Positions 16,539 through 27,342 are shown, counted from the stretch's first letter. The stretch is 64,000 bases of DNA from Burkholderia diffusa (GCF_001718315.1 NZ_CP013363.1:1736001-1800000), one strand, 5' to 3'. Numbers and translations are program-made. The notes: generated from the letters alone by a model not told the origin.

Positions 16539-17129
16539 TTACCCTTGCAAAATTCCGTGCAGCGCAGTTTCGAATGCAACGCAAGCCGCCGACAGCGCGG
16601 CGGCCTGGTCGCCGGTCAGCCGAACATAACGGCGAAACGACGGCATCCGGTTCACGACCTCGCTGCCGCCGAACGGCACGACGGCGAGCGTCCAGCGCCC
16701 ATCGCGCGCGGCGATCGTGCAGTCGGTCAGGTGCAGCGGACGCAGCGCGTCGGCAAGTGACGAATCGGCGACGAGCGCGGCCACTGCCCGCATGAAGCCG
16801 GGGTCGCATCCCGGCGCGGTCTCGGCCGCGATGCCGGTGCGCCGCAGCCAGCCGGTCTGCAGCACGCGCGCATGGCCGTGCCCGGCCGGGCCATCTGCGT
16901 CGATCGACACCCGTACCGCGACCGTATGCATCAGGAACTGACGGTCGACGCATTCGTCGATACGCACGCGCACGCCGTTCGGCAGCCGGGCCAGCGCTTC
17001 CGCAGTGCCTCCGTTCGCATCGCGTACCGCACCGAGGTCCGCCAGCACGCGCGCGGCGACCGCGCCTGGCCGATGGCCGGGCGGCGGGGAGTCGGGCGCC
17101 CTGCGCCACCGGGCGAAGGCGAGCCTCAC
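16539..17129 (-). CDS. Uncharacterised protein (possibly DUF3156) coupled to APC permease
   Basis: 196 residues from a GTG start that overlaps the permease stop (GTGA), so translation is coupled. It begins MRLAFARWRRAPDSPPPGHR and has a central RVLQTGWLRRTG block and an end GDQAAALSAACVAFETALHG. No signal or membrane segment. I believe this matches the DUF3156 family found beside amine permeases, but that is recall, not a search. A role in amine use is inferred from position only. Confidence 0.7.
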   Translation of the reverse strand: MRLAFARWRRAPDSPPPGHRPGAVAARVLADLGAVRDANGGTAEALARLPNGVRVRIDECVDRQFLMHTVAVRVSIDADGPAGHGHARVLQTGWLRRTGIAAETAPGCDPGFMRAVAALVADSSLADALRPLHLTDCTIAARDGRWTLAVVPFGGSEVVNRMPSFRRYVRLTGDQAAALSAACVAFETALHGILQG

Positions 17130-18628
17130 GACGCGACGTGCTCGTTGCGCAGCACTTCCTCGACCGGCACCGGTTTGAACGGATGCCGGCGCTGCACGAC
17201 GACCGTCCAGAACAGCGCATACAGCGCGGTGAGCCCGAGCATCGCGCCGAACGGCACGTAGATGTCGCGCGCGTTCATGCCGGGCGGCGTGATGTACCAG
17301 ATCGCGAGCACGATGCCGACGCTCGACACGATCTGCGGCAGCGGAAACAGCGGCGAGCGATACGGGCGCGGCAAGTCCGGGCGACGAATGCGCAGCATCA
17401 CGACCGACGCGGTGACGAGCAGATACGCGGTGCCCCACGCGCAGGTCGCGGCGAGCACGAGGTGCAGGATGCTGTCGAGGTTGCCGTTGATCAGCCACGC
17501 ATGGAAGATCGGCACGATCGCCGACGCGACGATGCCGACCACCGGCGTCTTGAAGCGCGGATGCAGATACGCGAAGCAGCGCGGCAGCGCGCCGTCGATC
17601 GCCATCCCGTACAGGATGCGCGGCAGCCCGGCCATCAGCGTGTTGATCGTCGCGGCGCCCGCGCACAGGAACGCGATGCCGAACCACACGCGGCCGAAGG
17701 GCCCGAGCACCTGCAGCGCGAATGCGGGAATCGCGCCGGGCGTATCGAGCAGATGCGTGAGGCCGTCGGCGCTCACCGGCACGTTCGCGACCTGGCGGCG
17801 GATCGCCGCGCCGTACAGGAACATGCAGATCGCGACGCCGACGAGGCCGAGCGCCATCGCGCGCGGGATCGTGCGGCCGGGCGCCTTCATTTCCGGCGCG
17901 AGCGGTGTGACGAATTCGCAGCCGACGAACATGAACATCGCCATCCCGACCAGCGACAGCACGGCCGGCACCGACGTGCCGACTTCCGAGCCGCCGAACC
18001 AGCCGTCGAGATGCACGGCCGGCGCCGCGGCGAGCCCGAGGATGCCGAAGATCATCAACGAAAGCCACATGCCGGCCGTCAGCACGATCTCGAGCTTGCT
18101 GAACACCTTGATGCCGATGATGTTGGTGATCGCGAACGTGACGACGAGCCCGACGCCGACCAGCCACGAGCTGTTGTGCTTCTCGAACGCGGCGTTCAGC
18201 GACTCGAAGTTCACGAGCGCCATGATGCCGCTGAGGATCGTCTCCGCCGTGCCGGCGAACACGTGCACAAGGAAATACGCGGAAATCGTGCCGGTGATCG
18301 CCCAGAAGCGGCCGAGCCCGCACGACAGGTAATCGTAAACCGAGCCGGCGGTCGGCAGCATCGCGGCGGCTTCGGAGAACGTCGTCGCCTGCGCCTGCAT
18401 CATCACGAACGCGATGATCATCGCGACCGCGAACGCCCAGCCGCCCATTCCGAAGCCCGACGTCGCGGTGAGAATCACCGGGCTCGCCATGATGAGGCCG
18501 ACGGCGCTCGCCAGCGCGGTCGGAAAACCGACCGCGCCCGCCTTCAGCACCGTGCCGCCGCCTGCTTCAGCCGACGCACCGGCGGGCGTATCGCCTGCGG
18601 CGCCGGTCACTCCAGACCATCCCGACAT
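17126..18628 (-). CDS. APC-superfamily amino acid/amine permease
   Basis: 500 residues with about 12 membrane helices. The first helix VGLIMASPVILTATSGFGMG has the unwound glycine-rich start of APC transporters, and FVGCEFVTPLAPEMKAPGR is the typical TM6 region. It would import an amine or amino acid by proton or sodium coupling. The start MSGWSGVTGAAG at 18628 is the only good one. Upstream are a shared CAAATCGGCAA motif and the aminotransferase gene in the same direction. Substrate inferred: an amine handled by the aminotransferase and aldehyde dehydrogenase. Confidence 0.9.
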   Translation of the reverse strand: MSGWSGVTGAAGDTPAGASAEAGGGTVLKAGAVGFPTALASAVGLIMASPVILTATSGFGMGGWAFAVAMIIAFVMMQAQATTFSEAAAMLPTAGSVYDYLSCGLGRFWAITGTISAYFLVHVFAGTAETILSGIMALVNFESLNAAFEKHNSSWLVGVGLVVTFAITNIIGIKVFSKLEIVLTAGMWLSLMIFGILGLAAAPAVHLDGWFGGSEVGTSVPAVLSLVGMAMFMFVGCEFVTPLAPEMKAPGRTIPRAMALGLVGVAICMFLYGAAIRRQVANVPVSADGLTHLLDTPGAIPAFALQVLGPFGRVWFGIAFLCAGAATINTLMAGLPRILYGMAIDGALPRCFAYLHPRFKTPVVGIVASAIVPIFHAWLINGNLDSILHLVLAATCAWGTAYLLVTASVVMLRIRRPDLPRPYRSPLFPLPQIVSSVGIVLAIWYITPPGMNARDIYVPFGAMLGLTALYALFWTVVVQRRHPFKPVPVEEVLRNEHVAS

Positions 18629-18795
18629 CTTCGTCTCCTTCCTTTTTCAGGCCGGAGCGCGCGCCACGGCGCCCGCTCCGTTCCATGCTTCGCGATTGGC
18701 CCGGGGTGGCGCTTCAGCGCGTCACCACCCGGCCCCTGTCGATCCAATCCTGATCCGATGTCGAAAAAATACGCAGGCAAAATAATCCGTTCATA

Positions 18796-18809
18796 GCGCA
18801 AATCGGCAA
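18796..18809 (-). promoter_or_regulatory. Regulon motif, site 1 (APC permease)
   Basis: GCGCAAATCGGCAA on the plus strand, about 170 bp upstream of the permease start. It is near-identical to sites at 21908 and 22846. Confidence 0.55.
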
Positions 18810-18880
18810 ACCGGCGATGGCGCACGGGTTATCCCGCCCCCACCGCCGGTTCGGCGTCATGCGATTTCCGCGTCACGGCC

Positions 18881-20221
18881 TCACGCGAACGGCACGGCCT
18901 CGAAGCCTGCCGCGAGCGCATCGACGATCCTGTCGAGCTGCTCGCGCTGGATCACGAGCGGCGGCGACAGGATGATCTTCGTGCCGACCGGGCGCACCAG
19001 TACGCCGTGCTCGCGCGCCACTTCCGCGACCGCGTTCGCATAGCCGGAAAGCGGGTCGATCGGCTCGCGGGTCTGCTTGTTCGCGACGAGATCGAGCGCG
19101 AGCATCAGCCCCTTGCCACGCACCTCGCCGACCGCCGCGAAGCGTTCGGGGAACGATCGCAGCGCTTCGAGCAGATACGCGCCCTGCTTCGCCGCATTCG
19201 CCGGCAGGTCTTCCTTCACGACGATGTCGAGGCTTGCGATCGCGGCCGCACATGCGACCGGGTGCCCGGCGTACGTGTAACCGTGCATGATCGCGCCGCC
19301 GAAGTCGGCATTCGCGGCGAACGCATCCTCGATCCGCGCGTTCACGGCCGTCGCGCCGAGCGGCACGTAACCGGACGAGATTCCCTTCGCGAGACACATG
19401 ATGTCCGGGCGCACGCCCCAGCCGCGGCTGCCGAACAGGCTGCCGCTGCGGCCGAAGCCCGTCACGACTTCGTCGGCGATCAGCAGCACGCCGTAGCGGT
19501 CGCACACCTCGCGCACGAGCGGCCAGTAGTTGGCCGGCGGCACGATCACGCCGCCCGCGCCCTGCACCGGCTCGGCAATGAACGCGGCGACCGTGTCCGG
19601 GCTCTGGAACTGGATTTCGCGCTCCAGCATTTCTGCGCAGATCCGGCCGAGTTCCTCCGGATCCTGCGTGAACGGATTGCGGTACAGCCACGGCGTCTCG
19701 ACGTGGAAGCAGCCGGGCAGGTTCGGTTCGTAATTGCGGCGGAACACGGTATTGCCGTTCACCGACGCGCCGCCAAAGTGCGTGCCGTGATACCCCTGCT
19801 TCAGCGAGATGAACTTCGTGCGATCGGCCTGGCCGCGCACCTTCCAGTACTGGCGCGCGATCTTCAGTGCCGTCTCGATCGAATCGGAGCCGCCCGAGCT
19901 GTACAGCACGCGCCGCATCCCTTCCGGCTCCAGCATGTCGATCAGCTTCTTCGACAGCTCTTCCGCGCGCGGATGCGAGATGCCGTCGAACAGCTGGAAG
20001 TATTCGAGCTCGTCGAGCTGGCGCACGATCGCGTCCTTCACTTCCTGGCGGTTGTGGCCGACGTTCACGTTCCACAGCCCCGCGACGCCATCGACCAGCT
20101 GCTTGCCGGTTTCGTCGAACACATAGCAGCCGTCGCCGCGCACGATGCGGATCGGCTTGCGCCGTTTCATTTCGTTCGGGTGCAGCATCGGGTGCCAGAA
20201 TTTTGCTTCGTTGTAGCTCAT
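18881..20221 (-). CDS. Class III (omega) aminotransferase, PLP-dependent
   Basis: 446 residues. Fold type I features: YSSGGSDSIETALKIARQYW, QGYHGTHFGGASVNG, AEPVQGAGGVIVPP, LLIADEVVTGFGRSG and the PLP lysine in CLAKGISSGYVPLG. It would move a terminal amino group to pyruvate or 2-oxoglutarate and yield an aldehyde. The ATG at 20221 has GGAG 8 nt upstream and is preferred to a GTG at 20233. It lies 93 bp downstream of the aldehyde dehydrogenase and is probably co-transcribed with it. Confidence 0.93.
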   Translation of the reverse strand: MSYNEAKFWHPMLHPNEMKRRKPIRIVRGDGCYVFDETGKQLVDGVAGLWNVNVGHNRQEVKDAIVRQLDELEYFQLFDGISHPRAEELSKKLIDMLEPEGMRRVLYSSGGSDSIETALKIARQYWKVRGQADRTKFISLKQGYHGTHFGGASVNGNTVFRRNYEPNLPGCFHVETPWLYRNPFTQDPEELGRICAEMLEREIQFQSPDTVAAFIAEPVQGAGGVIVPPANYWPLVREVCDRYGVLLIADEVVTGFGRSGSLFGSRGWGVRPDIMCLAKGISSGYVPLGATAVNARIEDAFAANADFGGAIMHGYTYAGHPVACAAAIASLDIVVKEDLPANAAKQGAYLLEALRSFPERFAAVGEVRGKGLMLALDLVANKQTREPIDPLSGYANAVAEVAREHGVLVRPVGTKIILSPPLVIQREQLDRIVDALAAGFEAVPFA

Positions 20222-20314
20222 TGCAGTCTCCACTTTCGGATAGTTCGAGCCCCGATCGAGCGATCGAGGATTGAAGTTCGAGGTTGCCGGGATGTTCGGA
20301 ACGGGCGCCGCGCG

Positions 20315-21817
<1,503 letters not shown>

Positions 21818-21907
21818 GGGCGTCTCGATGATTGTCATGGCTGGGCCGCGTGCGCTTCGGCATGCGGGTGTCGAACCACTGTATCGACGAGGGATCGCGC
21901 CCGGTGA

Positions 21908-21921
21908 GCGCAAATTGGCAA
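21908..21921 (-). promoter_or_regulatory. Regulon motif, site 2 (aldehyde dehydrogenase)
   Basis: GCGCAAATTGGCAA on the plus strand, 91 bp upstream of the aldehyde dehydrogenase start; one base differs from sites 1 and 3 within the core. Confidence 0.55.
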
Positions 21922-22034
21922 GCGCGTGAGGATCGAAAAGCAGGTGAGCCAGGAACGTGGAATGGCGGCGTGCGAGCGCCGCGCTATCGTCGGATGAATC
22001 GCGCGGGGGGCATGCGGGTGCGGCGCGGAAAGAA

Positions 22035-22775
22035 CTACAGGAACAACGCGCCGACGAGCTCGGTGCGGTTCGACACGCCGAGCTTCCGGTACATGCGCAT
22101 GAGATGCGTCTTGATGGTCGGCTGACCGAGCGCGAGATCGCGCGCGATCTCCTTGTTCGAGCGGCCGTCGCGCACGAGGCGGGCGATCTGCTCCTCGCGA
22201 TAGGTCAACCGCTCGTCGCAACCGATCCGGTGAATCCCGCGCCGCGCGCGCAGCAACGGGGCCAGCGCGGCTTCGGCGACTGGCTGCAACCGCGCCAGCG
22301 CATCGATCTCGCCCGGCGCGAACCGGCCCGCCGTGCCGTTGCCGGGGCCGCCGCCCGCATTGATCTTCCCGAAGCGCAGCAGCGAAAACGCGCCGACCGT
22401 CCGGCCCGCGTCGTCGCGCAGCCAGATCTCGACAACGTCGGCGACATCGTGCCGCCGCAGGAAACGGGTCCAGTACGCGGACGCATCGCGTCTTTCGTCA
22501 GGCAATTGGGAAGCAAGCGTCACGACGGCGTGAGCGCCTGCCGCGCAGCGCGACGGATGCAGCGGATCGAGCATCCGGTAGCGCGCGATGTAGGTGCGAT
22601 GCATCGACTCGGGCATGCCGAACAGCTCGAAATCGGCCGGCTCTCCGCTCAGGTCGAGCCGGTAGAACACGATCGCCGACGGGCTCGCGAACGCGTCGAA
22701 CGCGTCGACGCACGCGCGCAGCGCACGCTGCCAGTCGGCGGCTTCTTGATCGGCGGAAACGGGTGAGGTCGGCAT
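22035..22775 (-). CDS. LuxR-family regulator
   Basis: 246 residues. The last 65 carry the LuxR/GerE HTH (LTYREEQIARLVRDGRSNKEIA followed by QPTIKTHLMRMYRKLGV). The first 170 residues show no receiver or recognised acyl-HSL domain, although a GAF/PAS-like fold is possible. The start at 22775 (MPTSPVSADQ) is upstream of a hydrophilic first helix. It is the first gene of the amine block, and its own promoter carries the shared motif, so it may be the autoregulated controller. Confidence 0.88.
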   Translation of the reverse strand: MPTSPVSADQEAADWQRALRACVDAFDAFASPSAIVFYRLDLSGEPADFELFGMPESMHRTYIARYRMLDPLHPSRCAAGAHAVVTLASQLPDERRDASAYWTRFLRRHDVADVVEIWLRDDAGRTVGAFSLLRFGKINAGGGPGNGTAGRFAPGEIDALARLQPVAEAALAPLLRARRGIHRIGCDERLTYREEQIARLVRDGRSNKEIARDLALGQPTIKTHLMRMYRKLGVSNRTELVGALFL

Positions 22776-22845
22776 GATGGCAGCGGCCGGCGGCCGAACG
22801 CGTCGAAGTTCCGGCCAGCCTACCGGCGCCGAAATGGGCCGGTGA

Positions 22846-22859
22846 GCACAAATCGGCAA
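22846..22859 (-). promoter_or_regulatory. Regulon motif, site 3 (LuxR gene)
   Basis: GCACAAATCGGCAA on the plus strand, 71 bp upstream of the LuxR start. Same orientation relative to its gene as the other sites. Confidence 0.55.
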
Positions 22860-22943
22860 TTCATCCGTGCGTGGCGGAAGGATCCCCGCCGTATCGCGAC
22901 GACGCCGAAAATCAGCGATCGCCCCGCCGGCAGCCGCATGCTC

Positions 22944-23087
22944 GGCGGGTCGGCGCTTCGGCGCTTCGGCGCTTCGGCGCTTCGGCGGTTCGGCGCTTCG
23001 GCGGTTCGGCGCTTCGGCGGTTCGGCGCTTCGGCGGTTCGGCGGTTCGGCGGGTCAGCGGGTCAGCGGGTCAGCGGGTCAGCGGGTC
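22944..23087. repeat. 8-bp tandem repeat tract, 18 units (VNTR)
   Basis: Eighteen uninterrupted 8-bp units. The unit is GGCGCTTC or GGCGGTTC, alternating in the middle, with GGCGGGTC at both edges and four AGCGGGTC units at the right end. It lies in the 447-bp gap between the LuxR start and the metallopeptidase 3' end; I see no gene in that gap. The variant order suggests growth by 16-bp steps. Confidence 0.95.
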
Positions 23088-23222
23088 GGGACGGCAATCG
23101 TGCCGTGTGACACATCGCGCACGCGAACCGCGCGCGATCAGAACGATCGGCGAATTGCGCGCAAGCGCCTGCACTCGCCGCCTCGCGACGCAAGCGCGGC
23201 GAACGCGCCCGCCCTGTCCGCG

Positions 23223-24101
23223 TCAGTGCGCGTTCGCGGCGAACGTGTCGCAGGCGCTCAGTTCGCCCGATTCCATCCCGCGCCGCAGCCAGTACACGCG
23301 CTGCTCGCTGGTGCCGTGCGTGAAGCTTTCCGGCACGACGTAGCCCTGCCCTTGCTGCTGCAGCCGATCGTCGCCGATCGCGGCGGCCGCCTTCAGCCCC
23401 TGTTCGAAATCGCCGGGCTCCATCAGCCGCTGGTTCGCGCGCTGCGCGTTGTTCGCCCACACGCCGGCGAAGCAGTCGGCCTGCAGTTCCATCCGCACCG
23501 ACAGCGCGTTCGAGCGCGCTTCGCTCGAACGGCGGCGCGCGGCATCGACCTTGTCCGAAATGCCGAGCAGGTTCTGCACATGATGGCCGACTTCGTGCGC
23601 GATCACGTAGGCCTGCGCGAAATCGCCGCCCGCGCCGAATCGCTTGCGCAGTTCGTCGTAGAAGCCGAGATCGATGTAGACATTGCGGTCGCCCGGACAG
23701 TAGAACGGCCCCATCGCGGTCTGACCGGTGCCGCATGCGGTCGGCGTCGAGTTCGTGAACATCACGAGCTTCGGCGGTTGGTACTGCGCATGCAACTGGG
23801 TGTTGAAGACGTCCGTCCACGTGCGCTCGATGTTGCCGAGCACCTTGCGCGTGAACACCGCGCCGGGATCGTTCGCCGGTGCACCCTGGCGCTGCGTGGG
23901 CGCGGGCTGGGCCTGCTGCTGCCGGCCCTGCAGCGCGGAGGCGCCCTCCAGCACGACGCGCGGGTCGATCCCGAAGAAATACGATGCGGCCAGCGCGACC
24001 ACGATCGTGCCGATGCCGATCGTCGCGCGCCCGCCGCCGAACCCGCCGCCGCCGCGTCGATCTTCGACGTTCACGCTTTCTCTTTCGTCGTCCAGCCTCA
24101 T
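23223..24101 (-). CDS. YpfJ-type neutral zinc metallopeptidase
   Basis: 292 residues. A short cytoplasmic N-terminus rich in Gly is followed by one hydrophobic segment (ATIGIGTIVVALAASYFFG), then the peptidase domain with the zinc motif HEVGHH in QAYVIAHEVGHHVQNLLG and a downstream ELQADCFAGVW holding a likely third ligand. The C-terminal FTHGTSEQRVYWLRRGMESG is typical of this family. It is a membrane-anchored protein with a periplasmic domain; its substrate is not known. Confidence 0.92.
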   Translation of the reverse strand: MRLDDERESVNVEDRRGGGGFGGGRATIGIGTIVVALAASYFFGIDPRVVLEGASALQGRQQQAQPAPTQRQGAPANDPGAVFTRKVLGNIERTWTDVFNTQLHAQYQPPKLVMFTNSTPTACGTGQTAMGPFYCPGDRNVYIDLGFYDELRKRFGAGGDFAQAYVIAHEVGHHVQNLLGISDKVDAARRRSSEARSNALSVRMELQADCFAGVWANNAQRANQRLMEPGDFEQGLKAAAAIGDDRLQQQGQGYVVPESFTHGTSEQRVYWLRRGMESGELSACDTFAANAH

Positions 24102-24528
24102 TGCCGGCCCCTCCCTGTTCTTGTCGATGGTCCGGCCGCGCGATGCGCGACCGGGCGATCAGCCACCGCGCCCTGCGCCACCGGCAGACGCGATGCATCC
24201 GGATCGGGCGCGTTCGCACGCCGATCTTGCCGCCCGCCGCTCCGCTTGCACGACGGAATCGGCCGGCCGTCGCGCCACGCACCGATGCGCGGGCGCGCCC
24301 GCGCCATTTTGCCGGGCTTTTGCGACTTATCGCAAAAATACGGAGGATAGAGCGATTCGGCGCCGAACATCGTCAGCCTTTGCAAAATGATCGCGACCTG
24401 GCGAATCGGCCCCGTGCGGGATACCGCCCTCGACCGTTCGGCCGGTTCGCGTTCATCCTTTCGGCGGATACCGGCGTGCGGCGGCGCGGCCTAAAGTGAC
24501 CGGAAACGATGCTCTTCCGGAGAACGAC
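24102..24528. other. Divergent intergenic region with an inverted repeat
   Basis: 427 bp between the metallopeptidase and SDR starts. The clearest element is TTTTGCGA-CTTA-TCGCAAAA at 24318-24337 (8-bp arms), an operator-like site. A 12-bp palindrome TTCGGCGCCGAA is at 24356-24367. No gene seen. Confidence 0.45.
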
Positions 24529-25320
24529 ATGACGCACCCGCAACCCCGTACGATCGCGATCACCGGCGCAGGCACCGGCATCGGCGCCGCGTGCGCGCGC
24601 CGCTTCTCCGCCTGCGGCGATCGCGTCGTGCTGATCGGGCGGCGTCGGGCGCCGCTCGACGCGCTCGCCGCCGAGACGGGCGGCCTCGCGCTCGCCGGCG
24701 ACGCCGCGAGCACGGCCGACTGGGCCCGTTTCCTGCCCGAGATCGCCGCACGGTTCGGCCCCGTCGATGCGCTCGTCGCATGCGCGGGCGGCCACGGTCT
24801 CGGCCGCGCGGACGAAACCGGCGACGCGCAATGGCGCGACGCGATGCATGCGAACCTCGACACCGCGTTCGTCAGCGCGCGCGCGTGCCTGCCCGACCTG
24901 ATCGCGCGGCGCGGCAGCATCGTGCTCGTCGCATCGATCGCCGCGCTGGCGGCCGGGCCCGGCGTATGCGGCTATACGGTCGGCAAGCATGCGCTGCTCG
25001 GGCTCACGCGTTCGCTTGCACGCGACTACGGCCCGCATGGTGTGCGCGCGAACGCGGTGTGCCCGGGCTGGGTTCGCACGCCGATGGCCGATGCGGAAAT
25101 GGAACCGCTGATGTCCGCGTACGGCGACACGCTCGACGGCGCTTATGCGCGCGTCAGTGCCGACGTGCCGTTGCGGCGCGCGGCCGATCCGGACGAGATC
25201 GCGGCCGTGTGCGCGTTCCTGGCCTCGCCCGACGCATCGTTCGTGACCGGCGCGACGCTCGTGGCCGACGGCGGCGCGATGGTCGTCGATGTGCCGACGC
25301 TCGCGTTCGACAAGCCGTGA
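24529..25320 (+). CDS. Short-chain dehydrogenase/reductase
   Basis: 263 residues with a Rossmann TGAGTGIGAA motif near residue 12, the IVLVAS strand, the catalytic YTVGK and NAVCPGWVRTPM. CGGAG is 9 nt before the ATG. NAD(P)-dependent oxidoreductase of unknown substrate. It opens a same-strand block of five genes that also encodes a LysR regulator, an EthD-like protein, an MHS transporter and a DUF2848 protein, probably one catabolic function. Confidence 0.9.
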   Translation: MTHPQPRTIAITGAGTGIGAACARRFSACGDRVVLIGRRRAPLDALAAETGGLALAGDAASTADWARFLPEIAARFGPVDALVACAGGHGLGRADETGDAQWRDAMHANLDTAFVSARACLPDLIARRGSIVLVASIAALAAGPGVCGYTVGKHALLGLTRSLARDYGPHGVRANAVCPGWVRTPMADAEMEPLMSAYGDTLDGAYARVSADVPLRRAADPDEIAAVCAFLASPDASFVTGATLVADGGAMVVDVPTLAFDKP

Positions 25321-25512
25321 CGCCTGGAGACACGAAGCCCGCGTGACACCTCGTTGCAGGCGGCCGCGCGACGTTGGGCGCGTGCATTCCTGCACTCGAA
25401 TGCCCGCTCCCCTGCTCCGACACACGCCGCGCACGTCTCCCGCCCCGGAAATCCGCTAACATCGGCCGATCCCGCCGCCCCCGCGCGGCCCTGCCTCACC
25501 GCTCGGAATGCG

Positions 25513-26556
25513 ATGAACATCCGGTTTCTTGAAACCTTCGTCTGGCTCGCGAAGCTGGAGAATTTCCGGCTCACGGCCGAGAAACTGCACACGACGCAGG
25601 CGGCCGTATCGAGCCGCATCGCGTCGCTGGAAGAGGCGTTCGACGTGCGTCTGTTCGACCGCAACACGCGCTCGGCCACGCTCACGCCCGCGGGCCGGCG
25701 CATGCTCGCGTACGCGGAGCGGATCGTGCGGCTCGACAGCGAGATGCGGCGCGACATCGACGCGGCGAGCGACGCGGGCCTGATCCGGATCGGCGTGATC
25801 GAGTCGATCGTGCACAGCTGGTTTCCGGCGTTGATGGCGCACTTGCGCGAGCGCTATCCGCGCCTCGACGTCGAAATCACGAGCGACACGACGCTGCACC
25901 TGATCCGCCTGCTCAGCACCGACGGCGTCGACCTGATCCTGCAGACCGACCCGGTGCCGGGCCCCGACTTCACGAATCTGCCGCTGTGCGAATTCCCGGT
26001 GCGCTGGGCGGCGAGCCCGCGCCTCGGGCTCGGCGGCCAACGGCTCGACGTCGCGCGGCTTGCCGCGTACCCGATCATCAGCTTCTCACGTCATTCGGGG
26101 CCTCACGCAACGATCGAACGGCTGTTCGCGGCCGTCGAACGGCCGGCCAGCATCAATTGCATCACGTCGGTCGCCGCGATGATCCGGCTCGTCGCCGACG
26201 GCTTCGGCGTGGCTGCGCTGCCGCCCGCGATCATCGGGCGCGAACTGCAGGAAGGCGCGCTCGAACTGCTCGACGTCGAACCCGAGTTCCCGGCGCTGCC
26301 GCTCGTCGCGTCGTATCGCACGCAGGGCCTGCCGGTCGCCGCGCGCATCGCCGAACTGGCGAGCGAAGTGGCGCGCGCGATGCCGGCCGCATCGGGTCAT
26401 GCGAAGACGGGCGCATCGGCAAAGGCAAGAGCCGATGTCGATGTCGCCAACGCTCCGGCCCGCTCGGCAAGAAAAACCGGGACCGAGGCGGCAAAACGCA
26501 CGCCGAAATCCGCACCGCCCGCCACCCCGGCGAAACGCCGTCCGCCCCGCTCATAA
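25513..26556 (+). CDS. LysR-family regulator with a basic C-terminal tail
   Basis: 347 residues, longer than the usual 290-310. The HTH is at the N-terminus (MNIRFLETFVWLAKLENFRL, TTQAAVSSRIASLE). The effector domain runs to about residue 292 and is followed by about 55 residues rich in Ala, Lys, Pro and Arg (AKTGASAKARADVDV..., AKRTPKSAPPATPAKRR). Such tails resemble bacterial histone H1-like and AlgP tails and may add nonspecific DNA binding. It probably controls the flanking SDR/MHS block. Confidence 0.93.
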   Translation: MNIRFLETFVWLAKLENFRLTAEKLHTTQAAVSSRIASLEEAFDVRLFDRNTRSATLTPAGRRMLAYAERIVRLDSEMRRDIDAASDAGLIRIGVIESIVHSWFPALMAHLRERYPRLDVEITSDTTLHLIRLLSTDGVDLILQTDPVPGPDFTNLPLCEFPVRWAASPRLGLGGQRLDVARLAAYPIISFSRHSGPHATIERLFAAVERPASINCITSVAAMIRLVADGFGVAALPPAIIGRELQEGALELLDVEPEFPALPLVASYRTQGLPVAARIAELASEVARAMPAASGHAKTGASAKARADVDVANAPARSARKTGTEAAKRTPKSAPPATPAKRRPPRS

Positions 26557-26655
26557 GAAAACCTGTTCACCGCGAATTTGTTTTCTTGTTGGACGGGTGC
26601 GGCCCGTCTTCGGGACACTGCGGTTCCAGACACACCCCGTCACGAAGAACCCGCA

Positions 26656-27342
26656 ATGACCCGCCTTTCCCTTCCACACGGCCAGCTCTGCGTCTGGACG
26701 GACATCGACCCCGCGCACGAAGCCGATTTCAACGCGTGGTACGACCGCGAGCACATGCAGGAGCGTGTCGCGATTCCCGGCTTCACGCATGCGCGGCGGT
26801 TTCGCGCGACCGACGGCGGCCCGCGCAAGTATCTGGCGCTGTACGTGACGGACACGCTCGACGTGTTCCGCAGCGACGCGTATCGGCGCGCATTCACCCA
26901 GCAAACCGCGTGGTCGCTCGCGAATTTCGAACGGATGACGGGCACGCAGCGGCGCGTCGGCGACCTGACGATCGAGGCCGGCGACGGCGAAGGCACGCAT
27001 CTCGCGCTGTTCGTGCTGCCGCCCGAGCGCATCGACGTGCCGCACCTGCGCGAGCGCTTCGATGCGGTGCTGACAGAAACCGGCATCCATGCGGCACGGC
27101 TGTTCCGCACCGTGCCCGACCTGTCCGCGCCGATCGGCGCCGATGCGGCCGCGCGTCCGGCGGCCGACGCGCTCGTGCTGATCGAGGGCAGCGATGCGGC
27201 GGCCGCGCGCCGCGTCGCCACCGCCATCGCCGGTCACGACGAGGTGCGCAGCTTCGACCTGCTGTGGCGCGCCGCCGCGCCGCTGCCGGCTGCCGGCCGC
27301 GATGCCGCAACGAAGCCGGCGGCCACCGCGCTGCCCGCCTGA
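26656..27342 (+). CDS. EthD-like alpha/beta-barrel protein, unknown function
   Basis: 228 residues. The first half has the pattern of dimeric ferredoxin-like barrels (VWTDIDPAHEADFNAWYDREH, VAIPGFTHARRFRAT, YLALYVTDTLDVFRS); the second half repeats it loosely (HLALFVLPPERIDVPHLRERF ... ARLFRTV). The duplicated plan suggests an internal dimer. The start MTRLSLPHGQL at 26656 has little SD. Related proteins occur in aromatic and terpene breakdown operons; the role here is unknown. Confidence 0.65.
   Translation: MTRLSLPHGQLCVWTDIDPAHEADFNAWYDREHMQERVAIPGFTHARRFRATDGGPRKYLALYVTDTLDVFRSDAYRRAFTQQTAWSLANFERMTGTQRRVGDLTIEAGDGEGTHLALFVLPPERIDVPHLRERFDAVLTETGIHAARLFRTVPDLSAPIGADAAARPAADALVLIEGSDAAAARRVATAIAGHDEVRSFDLLWRAAAPLPAAGRDAATKPAATALPA

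Noticed and set aside
22944-23087. Possible CRISPR array
   Set aside because: Units are 8 bp, contiguous and without spacers; no cas gene is present.
22842-24350. Repeat-containing plus-strand frames with LRRFGAS-type peptides
   Set aside because: The peptide repeat is only the 8-bp tandem DNA repeat read through; the rest is antisense to the metallopeptidase gene.
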